A stretch of 5,776 bases of DNA, from positions 1-5,776 of the forward strand of contig CALLKB010000131.1 of the NCBI GenBank assembly GCA_938008575.1, written 5' to 3'. The translations under genes and the position numbers were made by a program. The notes under the pieces are model-generated. The model was not told the origin of the DNA and did not search any database. It worked only from the letters and a program-made list of their open reading frames with translations. The first letter of the stretch is position 1. Each line of letters begins with the position of its first letter. This DNA comes from an uncultured Cytophagaceae bacterium (lineage in GTDB: Bacteria > Bacteroidota > Bacteroidia > Cytophagales > Spirosomataceae). Below are positions 1 through 5,776 of this stretch, piece by piece.

Positions 1-2364
1 GAAGCGAAAATGGATGAAGCCTTAAATGCTTTTCCAGAGGTTAATTTCGAATTTACCCAACCGATTCAAATGCGTTTTAATGAATTGATTGCTGGAGTTA
101 AGTCGGATATCGCGATCAAGATTTTCGGAGAAGATTTAGGTTTGTTATTCGAGCATGCCACAGAGGCATCTCGCTACATCCGTAAAATCGATGGGGTAGG
201 TGATATCAAAGTACAGCAGATTGATGGGATTCCGCAATTAGTCGTGAAATTTAATCGGGCCAAATTAGCCCAATATGGACTGAATGTTCAGGCGATAAAT
301 CAATTGATTAAAACAACTTTTGCTGGTGAAACGGCTGGAATTGTGATGGAGGGAGAAAAGCGATTTGATTTGGTTGTACGGATGGATTCCTTGCACCGAC
401 AAGACATTCAAAATCTCCGCGAATTGTATGTAGAGTTACCCAATGGAGGCCAGATTCCATTGCAAGAGGTGGCTGAGGTTGATTTCGAAAACGCACCTGT
501 GGAAGTTTCACGCGATGATACGCACCGCAGAATTACGATTGGAATCAATGTTCGAAATCGCGACGTGGAAAGTGTTGTGGCTGATATTCAAAAAGTCATG
601 AAAGAAAAGGTGGTATTGCCAGCGGGTTATTATGTGACCTATGGAGGAACCTTTGAAAATTTACAAGCTGCGAAATCTCGGTTGGCACTCGTTGTGCCTA
701 TTGCCTTGGTCTTAATCTTCGTACTCTTGTTTTTCACTTTTCAATCCTTTTTAGAGGCATCCATCATTTATTTGGCCATTCCTTTATCGGCAATCGGTGG
801 GATTTGGGCATTATGGTTGAGAGGAATGCCATTCTCCGTTTCTGCGGGAATTGGTTTTATCGCCTTGTTTGGTGTCGCGGTGCTGAATGGGATCGTGCTA
901 TTATCATTCTTTAAGCAGTTGGCAAATGAAGGCCTCTCTGTCGAGGAGCGTTTGCAAAAAGGCCTAGCCTTGCGTTTCCGTCCTGTCATTATGACGGCAG
1001 CCGTTGCCTCCCTAGGTTTCTTGCCGATGGCCCTAAGTACTTCACCGGGAGCGGAGGTGCAAAGACCTTTGGCAACTGTTGTAATTGGTGGATTGATCAC
1101 GGCGACTTTTTTAACTTTGGTTGTGATACCGGTGGTTTATTCGATTTTGATGGGTAGAAAAGAGCGCAAAGCAACAAGTGCTTTACTGGTTTTATTCTTT
1201 TTAGGATTAGGCCTATCAAACGCTCAAGCACAAACCCCTAAGTTAAGTTTGAATCAGTGTGTAGCAGAGGCGTTGCAAAAGAACAGTTTGATTCGCTCAG
1301 GAGGTTTGGAGGTTCAAACGGCTGATGCGCTCATTGCCACGGGTCGAGAGCTTCCCAAAGGGACGCTTGATTTTCAATATGGCAAAACGCAAACCTACTT
1401 TAGTCAGGATTACACGGTCGTGGCCAACCAAAGTATTCCATGGCCTAGTTTATTGAAAGCGCAAGTCAAAGCGTTGAGTTCACAGAAAATGATTGCTGAG
1501 AAACGTTTGGCCATCACAAAAAGCCTCGTGGCCGCGAGCGTGAAATGGTATTATTACCAACTATTAGTCCAACAAAAGCAGTCGGCGTTCTTGAAAAAAC
1601 AAGATAGCTTATATGTCCAAATGCGACGAGCTGCCAGTTTGAAGTACAAGGAAGGTGAAACGGGGAAACTTGAATTTGTTGCTGCAGAAGCGCGTTTGCG
1701 TGAATTTCAGCAAAAGCAAGCTGCGTTGAGCTTGGATATGAAGGCCAATTATGCACAGCTAGCTTATTGGATTAATCATCCTACACCTTTTGAAATCCAA
1801 GGAGATGAATCAATCACGATGACGCTTCAGAAAGGGAAAGATATTGCCTCGATGCCGGCCATCCAGTTGTTTGACGAGCAAATTCAACACGGAAAATTGT
1901 TGACAGATGTAGAACGCCATAAGCTCTTGCCTGACATTCGGGTAGGGGCCGTTACGCAAAGTATAGAAAATTATACGGGTCAAAATTTTATCCAGGCGGG
2001 GATTTCCATTCCTATTTTTGCCAAAGCACAAAAGGCTCGTATCAAAGCTGCTGAAAACAATGAATTGTATTTGGCGAGTCAAAAAGAACAAGGCATATCT
2101 CAGCTTAGTGCTGAATTGTCTAGCCAGTTCGTTCAATTGGAAAAGCATTTGAATGGAATTAATTATTTCCAACAAACCGGCTTAGCACAAGCGGCATGGT
2201 TGGAATTAACCGCCTTGAAAAGTTACCAACAGGGCGAAATTGAATATGTGGAGATGTTGCAAAACACGCAGCAGGCTTGGCAAATTCGTGAACAATATTT
2301 ACAAGAGGTATTGGCATATAATCAGTCAATCGTACAAATTGAAACCATTTTAGGAAATGAATAA
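1..2364 (+). CDS. czcA: CzcA-type heavy-metal RND efflux pump fused to a TolC-like outer-membrane factor (5' partial)
   Basis: The frame is open from base 1, so the protein starts upstream; the ATG at 10 is internal. The visible part begins in the second large periplasmic loop. TM1-TM7, including the TM4 proton-relay residues, should lie upstream. Pump signatures seen are RFNELIAG (about 73-96), the porter domain to about 680, then TM8-TM12 (about 679-1149) with FGVAVLNGIVLL and the conserved stretch RFRPVIMTAAVASLGFLPMA followed by GAEVQRPLATVVIGG. The NEL motif is CzcA/CnrA-like rather than Cus (Cu/Ag)-like, so divalent cations are the likely substrate (inference). After TM12 the frame continues through a signal-peptide-like segment (1150-1230) into about 377 residues of TolC/OEP fold. 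This has two similar helical halves and the typical AGISIPIFAKAQKARIKAAE stretch near 2000-2055. The fusion appears intact, with no stop or frameshift. The stop TAA at 2362-2364 overlaps the adaptor gene. Confidence 0.93.
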   Translation, partial: EAKMDEALNAFPEVNFEFTQPIQMRFNELIAGVKSDIAIKIFGEDLGLLFEHATEASRYIRKIDGVGDIKVQQIDGIPQLVVKFNRAKLAQYGLNVQAINQLIKTTFAGETAGIVMEGEKRFDLVVRMDSLHRQDIQNLRELYVELPNGGQIPLQEVAEVDFENAPVEVSRDDTHRRITIGINVRNRDVESVVADIQKVMKEKVVLPAGYYVTYGGTFENLQAAKSRLALVVPIALVLIFVLLFFTFQSFLEASIIYLAIPLSAIGGIWALWLRGMPFSVSAGIGFIALFGVAVLNGIVLLSFFKQLANEGLSVEERLQKGLALRFRPVIMTAAVASLGFLPMALSTSPGAEVQRPLATVVIGGLITATFLTLVVIPVVYSILMGRKERKATSALLVLFFLGLGLSNAQAQTPKLSLNQCVAEALQKNSLIRSGGLEVQTADALIATGRELPKGTLDFQYGKTQTYFSQDYTVVANQSIPWPSLLKAQVKALSSQKMIAEKRLAITKSLVAASVKWYYYQLLVQQKQSAFLKKQDSLYVQMRRAASLKYKEGETGKLEFVAAEARLREFQQKQAALSLDMKANYAQLAYWINHPTPFEIQGDESITMTLQKGKDIASMPAIQLFDEQIQHGKLLTDVERHKLLPDIRVGAVTQSIENYTGQNFIQAGISIPIFAKAQKARIKAAENNELYLASQKEQGISQLSAELSSQFVQLEKHLNGINYFQQTGLAQAAWLELTALKSYQQGEIEYVEMLQNTQQAWQIREQYLQEVLAYNQSIVQIETILGNE
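1150..1230 (+). other. Internal signal-peptide-like segment at the RND/TolC fusion junction
   Basis: Directly after TM12 the protein reads MGRKERKATSA, then a hydrophobic core LLVLFFLGLGL, then SNAQA followed by QTPKLSLNQ, the start of the TolC-like domain. This is the layout of a Sec signal peptide: a basic n-region, an h-region of about 12 residues and an AQA signal peptidase I site between bases 1230 and 1231. RND pumps end in the cytoplasm after TM12, so this segment would act as a thirteenth membrane crossing that delivers the TolC part to the periplasm. It is probably the remnant signal peptide of a once-separate tolC-like gene. Cleavage is inferred, not shown. Confidence 0.75.
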
Positions 2365-2404
2365 GTTAATCGCATTATCATTGGTCATTTTGTTGGCCAG
2401 CTGT
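2357..2404 (+). other. Lipoprotein signal peptide with lipobox
   Basis: The first 16 codons encode MNKLIALSLVILLASC, a type II signal peptide ending in the lipobox L-A-S-C; the lipidated Cys16 is encoded at 2402-2404. The residues after Cys are GKEK, with no Asp at +2. Known sorting rules for other bacteria do not transfer safely to Bacteroidota, but an adaptor working with an inner-membrane RND pump is expected to be anchored facing the periplasm. Confidence 0.88.
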
Positions 2405-3466
2405 GGAAAAGAAAAAGCCACTGAAACCAGCGCAGTTAGTACTGCCATTAAATTGACCGCCGAGCAAAAACAAAATGCAGGCATTGAGTTCGGTACATTG
2501 GAAGAGAAATCTATGGCCGAAAGCGTATTCTGTACAGGTTTAGTGGATGTCCCCCCAATTTCATTGGCTTCGGTATCCTTGCCTATTGCGGGTTATGTCA
2601 AGTCTACGATTGAGGTTTTACCGGGTAAGCAGGTTTCAAAAGGGCAGGTATTAGCCACCATCACAAGCATGGATTATATTCAGATGCAACAAGAATATTT
2701 GCAGGCGCAAAGCCAAATGAGTTTGCTGACGAATGAGCGTTCGCGCCAACAAGTTTTGCAGCAAGAGGAGGTGGGGTCTAAGAAAAAATACCAACAAGCG
2801 GAGGCAGAATTGGGAAATCTTCAGGCCGTTTCGCGTGCATTAGCGATGAAATTGGAAATTTTAGGTTGTGATATGCAAGCTTTGGCACAAGGGAAAATGA
2901 GTTCGAACCTGACGCTGAAGTCACCTATCGATGGCTTTATTCAGGATCAATCCTTGGCGATAGGCAAATATATTACGCCAACGGATGTTCTGGTTAAGAT
3001 TGTGGGTGTTGCGCATAAGCATGTGGAACTGAAGGTTTTTGAGCGGGATCTCGCTAAACTTAGAATTGGTCAAACCATCCAATTTGAGGGAGATGGAAAC
3101 AAATCGACGGGGAAAGTATTCTTAGTGGGCAAGCAAGTGGATATGAATACACGCCTGACACCTGTTCATGGGCATTTTTCGATTGACTCGGATGAGCAAA
3201 AGTTCACCGTAGGCCAGTTTGTCAATGCCATCATTCAAGTGGGCGAACAAAAGGTTTTGAGCATTCCTCAAGCGGGCTTGGCACGCGTGGGCAAAGGAGG
3301 CTACATTTATGTTGAGAAAACAGATGGTACGATGGCGCAAATTCCAGTTGAGGTCAGAAGTGCAGATATGGAATGGGTGGGGATTCGCCCTACAAAGGAA
3401 ATGCCGGAAGGAAAAGTGGTCATCCGTGGTGCATCAGCTTTGGAGGCTATTTTTGCGAAAGACTAA
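2357..3466 (+). CDS. czcB: Periplasmic adaptor (membrane fusion) lipoprotein of a CzcB/HlyD-type metal efflux system
   Basis: This 369-residue protein is the adaptor that would link the RND pump encoded just upstream to its TolC-like partner. It starts with a lipoprotein signal: a short basic n-region, a hydrophobic stretch and the lipobox LASC with Cys16. The HlyD architecture is readable. A first lipoyl half-motif lies at about 79-102 (GYVKSTIEVLPGKQVSKGQ), an alpha-helical hairpin rich in Gln and Glu at about 105-168, a second lipoyl half at about 187-215 (LKSPIDGFI), a beta-barrel at about 220-290 and a membrane-proximal domain at about 298-360. There is no His- or Met-rich N-terminal metal-binding extension and no extra C-terminal chaperone-like domain. 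The ATG lies 8 bp inside the upstream gene, suggesting translational coupling; AGGA is too close to the ATG to be a normal ribosome site. Substrate is inferred from the pump. Confidence 0.92.
   Translation: MNKLIALSLVILLASCGKEKATETSAVSTAIKLTAEQKQNAGIEFGTLEEKSMAESVFCTGLVDVPPISLASVSLPIAGYVKSTIEVLPGKQVSKGQVLATITSMDYIQMQQEYLQAQSQMSLLTNERSRQQVLQQEEVGSKKKYQQAEAELGNLQAVSRALAMKLEILGCDMQALAQGKMSSNLTLKSPIDGFIQDQSLAIGKYITPTDVLVKIVGVAHKHVELKVFERDLAKLRIGQTIQFEGDGNKSTGKVFLVGKQVDMNTRLTPVHGHFSIDSDEQKFTVGQFVNAIIQVGEQKVLSIPQAGLARVGKGGYIYVEKTDGTMAQIPVEVRSADMEWVGIRPTKEMPEGKVVIRGASALEAIFAKD
3463..3466. other. Overlapping stop codons of two convergent operons
   Basis: The tetranucleotide CTAA serves both strands. 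On the + strand TAA (3464-3466) ends the adaptor gene; on the - strand TAG (complement of 3463-3465) ends ispE. No intergenic sequence remains, so any terminator for either transcript must lie inside the opposing coding sequence. Confidence 0.95.
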
Positions 3467-4272
3467 GGCAATAGGCCCGACCAGGTTTGAAAGGCTTTCC
3501 AACTTTCAGGTAGTTTGACTTCTTGATCAAATAAACCAAAGATTGTGGAGCCTGAGCCACTCATCGCCGCATATTGTGCGCCTAGGGCATATAATTCATT
3601 TTTGATTTCCACTAATTGTGGATAAGTAGGGAAGAGACTATTTTCAAAATCATTTGAAATGGTCTCTTTCCATGTTTCTAAGGGTTTTGTTAATTGCTTC
3701 TCCCAGTTTTTTCGCGCTTTTTTGGGCTTAATTCCGGCATATGCCTCTTGCGTTGAAATGCCAAAATTGGGGTAAACCATCACCAAAAACTTCCCTGTTA
3801 ATGATAGTTCAATCGGGGAGAGAACATCTCCTTTCTCAGAACCTAACTGGGCTTGATTGAATAAGAAAAAAGCACAATCACTTCCTAGTTTTTGGGCATA
3901 GGGAATCAAATCGACGTTTGTTAAAGGCAATTTGAACATGTCACGAAGTCCCATCAAGGTGAATGCCGCGTCGGATGAACCGCCTCCTAAACCCGCTCCC
4001 ATGGGGATGACTTTATGTAGATGAATATGAACCGGGGCTATATTGAAAGCCTCTATTAACAGCATAAATGCGCGGTAACATAAATTAGTTTCCAATTTTC
4101 CCGAAATAGCTAATCCAGATGTGCTGAATTCAAAGGTGCTGCTCGGTGTGATTTCTAAAATATCCGACCATGGCGCAGGATAGAAACACGTCGATAGATT
4201 GTGAAAACCATCCGTTCTTTTTTCGGTAACATATAGCCCTAAATTGATTTTGGCGTTTGGAAATAAGATCAT
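3463..4272 (-). CDS. ispE: 4-diphosphocytidyl-2-C-methyl-D-erythritol kinase (IspE)
   Basis: IspE phosphorylates the 2-hydroxyl of CDP-methylerythritol with ATP in the MEP (non-mevalonate) isoprenoid pathway in the cytoplasm. The 269-residue protein has the GHMP kinase signatures in order. PNAKINLGL at residues 5-13 contains the catalytic-type Lys8. RTDGFHNL (19-26) carries the substrate-binding His24. The ATP-binding glycine loop IPMGAGLGGGSSDAA spans 89-103. LGSDCAFF (129-136) carries the putative catalytic base Asp132. The C-terminal motif MSGSGSTIFGLF spans 237-248. Length is normal to slightly short for the family, and all key residues are present. The ATG at 4272 is well placed because PNAKIN normally begins within the first few residues; a weak AGAAG lies 7 nt upstream. 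The gene starts 2 nt after the batA stop, so it is likely translated from the same mRNA as the Bat genes. Confidence 0.97.
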   Translation of the reverse strand: MILFPNAKINLGLYVTEKRTDGFHNLSTCFYPAPWSDILEITPSSTFEFSTSGLAISGKLETNLCYRAFMLLIEAFNIAPVHIHLHKVIPMGAGLGGGSSDAAFTLMGLRDMFKLPLTNVDLIPYAQKLGSDCAFFLFNQAQLGSEKGDVLSPIELSLTGKFLVMVYPNFGISTQEAYAGIKPKKARKNWEKQLTKPLETWKETISNDFENSLFPTYPQLVEIKNELYALGAQYAAMSGSGSTIFGLFDQEVKLPESWKAFQTWSGLLP

Positions 4273-4274
4273 AA

Positions 4275-5267
4275 TTAGTCTTCTAAAGTGTTACTGATGC
4301 CGATGACTTTTAATAGCAGGTTGATGAAGAAAAGGAGAAAGGCCAATTGGAAAAATAAAGGTGCGGCTGATTGATGTTCAACATCTTTGATCAACAATTT
4401 CCGCGATTTTTCCATGATATCAATTTCTTTGAAAACGGCTTGCAAGGTTTGTTTGTCAGTTGCCCGGTAAAACTTTCCATTGGAATGTTGGGCGATTAAC
4501 CGCAAGGTGCTCTCATCCACCGGGTCTAGGCTTGCTTTTAAACTTCCTACGGCAATCGTGTAAACTTTTATTTTAAAGGTTTTCGCTAATTCGGCAGAGG
4601 TGAGTGGATCTAAATTTCCGGCCGTATTATTCCCGTCGCTGATTAGAATAATGATTTTTTTAGGATTTGCTTCCTCTCGAATTTGATTGATGCACATTCC
4701 GAGCGCATCGCCCAATGCGGTTCCTTCTTCGGTGATATCTTGATTCGACAAGCCTCGCAATGCATAGGAAAGGAAGCTGCTATCGGATGTTATGGGACTT
4801 GCTAGGTAAGGAGCACCAGCAAAGGCAACGAGGGCAATTTGATCATAAGTGCGTCCTAAGATAAATGCTTGAGCCGTTTGTTTCGCGATGGCTAGGCGGG
4901 AGGGTTGAACATCTTTGGTCAACATTGACGAAGAAATATCAAGTCCCAAAGCGATGTCCACCCCTTCTTGCTGTATGCGCGTATGGTAGATGGATTTATA
5001 GGGATCTGCGAGTGCGATGATCAGTGAAATCATGCATAAACTCAAGACGGCGTCTGGCAAAAATGTCAGGATACGGGTTAGTTTATGTTGTTTAAAAGGG
5101 GCTTTGAATGAAAGGACAATGCGTGCCTGATTTTTTCTTTTGACTAATAATCGGATAAGGATGATAATCAAAGGCAATGGTAATAGGTATAGGTAGAGTG
5201 AATTTTCCCAGGAATAGGAAAAAATCGATTTTAACTGGTGCCAAGAATAGAAGAGGTTGAATTTCAT
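4275..5267 (-). CDS. batA: BatA-like von Willebrand factor A domain membrane protein
   Basis: This 330-residue protein has the BatA layout: two N-terminal membrane segments (about 24-42 and 68-88), a periplasmic VWA domain (about 103-285) and a C-terminal membrane segment (about 303-323). The metal-ion-dependent adhesion site looks complete. D110-I-S112-S-S114 forms the DxSxS motif, Thr183 lies in EEGTALGDAL, and Asp211 lies in ISDGNN, so it should bind a divalent cation and a protein ligand. The region before the last helix, EIDIMEKSRK (281-290), is typical of Bat proteins. Bat genes were named for Bacteroides aerotolerance; their biochemical role remains unclear, and they usually follow a MoxR-type ATPase and a DUF58 gene, which would lie upstream beyond 5776. 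The start ATG overlaps the stop of the upstream gene by 4 bp (ATGA). The gene immediately downstream is ispE, not the common batB. Confidence 0.9.
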   Translation of the reverse strand: MKFNLFYSWHQLKSIFSYSWENSLYLYLLPLPLIIILIRLLVKRKNQARIVLSFKAPFKQHKLTRILTFLPDAVLSLCMISLIIALADPYKSIYHTRIQQEGVDIALGLDISSSMLTKDVQPSRLAIAKQTAQAFILGRTYDQIALVAFAGAPYLASPITSDSSFLSYALRGLSNQDITEEGTALGDALGMCINQIREEANPKKIIILISDGNNTAGNLDPLTSAELAKTFKIKVYTIAVGSLKASLDPVDESTLRLIAQHSNGKFYRATDKQTLQAVFKEIDIMEKSRKLLIKDVEHQSAAPLFFQLAFLLFFINLLLKVIGISNTLED

Positions 5268-5776
5268 GATCGCTTGACTTCTTGGTTAATTTTCGCTCTT
5301 TCTTGTAAATAAACGGTTTCGGCTATCTCCAGTAATACCTTGATTGCTTCCAAGGTTCGGGCAGAAAAATTACCCCCATAAATCGCGGAATCCACTTCTT
5401 GTAGGGTTTTCTCCAAGCGTTTGTCGGGTAAATTGTCGACCATTTCGGTGGTTGTGAAAGTCGCGAATGGGATATCCGTCATTTGCTCCAAGTAATTTTT
5501 CCAAAGTGCTGCCGCGTTCTCTAAATTCTGTAAACCTTTAGTTGAATTTGAAATATTACGCATGAGGCGCTGATAAGCACGTCGAAACTCTAAATTCTTT
5601 CTCCAAAGCAGGTAAAGTTTAAAGCCTTGCCGAATCCGATTGCCCAATAACCAATAAATAAGCCCCAAAGCAATTAAAATACTGAACGCACCCAAGGTTA
5701 AATTCCGTAAATCTGGCTTCGGTTTTAGGGGACTAATGGGAATGGTTTGAATAAGCGAATCTATATTTACCTGCTT
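5264..5776 (-). CDS. Membrane-anchored helical protein of the Bat locus, DUF4381-like (5' partial)
   Basis: The frame is open to the window edge, giving 170 visible residues with the N-terminus missing. A TTG at 5695 could be taken as a start but lies at the edge of the membrane helix and is probably internal. Visible order: a Pro- and Lys-rich linker (IPISPLKPKPD), one membrane helix (about residues 26-45), then a basic juxtamembrane stretch (GNRIRQGFKLYLLWRKN) and a soluble helical domain. That domain includes LWKNYLEQMTDIPFATFTTTEM and a C-terminal helix, and by charge it should face the cytoplasm. This matches, from memory, the small protein between the DUF58 and VWA genes in Bacteroidota bat operons, and resembles DUF4381. 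It overlaps batA by 4 bp. Its molecular function is unknown; a partnership with the Bat VWA protein is inferred from position. Confidence 0.7.
   Translation of the reverse strand, partial: KQVNIDSLIQTIPISPLKPKPDLRNLTLGAFSILIALGLIYWLLGNRIRQGFKLYLLWRKNLEFRRAYQRLMRNISNSTKGLQNLENAAALWKNYLEQMTDIPFATFTTTEMVDNLPDKRLEKTLQEVDSAIYGGNFSARTLEAIKVLLEIAETVYLQERAKINQEVKRS

Noticed and set aside
768..1100. Open frame of 110 codons on the - strand.
   Set aside because: It lies entirely antisense to the conserved TM8-TM12 region of the pump and has a Lys/Arg/Pro-rich composition with no recognisable domain; it is a shadow.
1810..2175. Open frame of 121 codons on the - strand, with a shorter one at 1514-1756.
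   Set aside because: Both are antisense to the TolC-like domain, show no family motif and have no operon context.
1150..2364. A separate tolC-like gene starting at the ATG at 1150.
   Set aside because: The frame is continuous with the pump and there is no stop or visible ribosome site before 1150. The ATG may be a relic of an ancestral start, but the simplest reading is one fused gene.
3488..3508. TGAAAG...CTTTCA inverted repeat as a terminator for the efflux operon.
   Set aside because: The stem is only 6 bp, AT-rich, with a 9-nt loop and no T-run after it, and it lies inside ispE coding sequence; this is expected by chance.
3309..3518. Open frame on the + strand crossing the end of the adaptor gene.
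   Set aside because: It is out of frame with the adaptor, ends inside ispE on the opposite strand, and encodes a Trp/Arg/Lys-rich sequence typical of a shifted frame.
5693..5695. TTG as the translation start of the Bat-locus helical protein.
   Set aside because: The reading frame stays open upstream to the window edge and the membrane helix would begin right at the start without a flanking linker.
1..5776. Defence system, mobile element, CRISPR array, tRNA or riboswitch.
   Set aside because: Coding sequence covers essentially every base, all genes belong to known housekeeping or efflux families, and no direct repeats, inverted termini or structured RNA were seen.

Overview
The window looks like chromosomal DNA of a member of the Bacteroidota. 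A Cytophagales-like, possibly freshwater, origin is a guess. Three things point to the phylum. An RND metal pump is fused to a TolC-type outer-membrane factor, an arrangement I recall as common in this phylum. A Bat (aerotolerance-type) von Willebrand factor A gene sits next to its usual membrane-anchored helical partner. The starts mostly lack a strong Shine-Dalgarno sequence. Base composition is moderate (a little under half GC by eye) and looks uniform across the window, with no mobile element, RNA gene or CRISPR array visible.

Layout: positions 1-3466 (+ strand) hold a two-gene heavy-metal efflux operon. The first gene is the 3' part of a CzcA-type RND pump whose C-terminus continues in frame into a complete TolC-like domain; its 5' end lies before the window. 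The second is a lipoprotein adaptor of the CzcB/HlyD type, overlapping the first by 8 bp. Together they would form a tripartite inner membrane-periplasm-outer membrane exporter, probably for divalent cations.

Positions 3463-5776 (- strand) hold three tightly packed genes, read right to left: a membrane-anchored helical protein of the Bat locus (5' end outside the window), a BatA-like VWA protein, and ispE of the MEP isoprenoid pathway. The first two overlap by 4 bp (ATGA) and ispE follows batA after 2 nt, so the three are probably co-transcribed and translationally coupled.

The two operons converge and their stop codons physically overlap at 3463-3466. There is no intergenic DNA longer than 2 nt in the window, so promoters must lie outside it and there is no room for a dedicated terminator between the operons. 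I found no clearly new system. The most interesting points are the internal signal-peptide-like segment at the pump/TolC junction, which implies the fusion is cleaved after export, and the coupling of ispE to the Bat genes.
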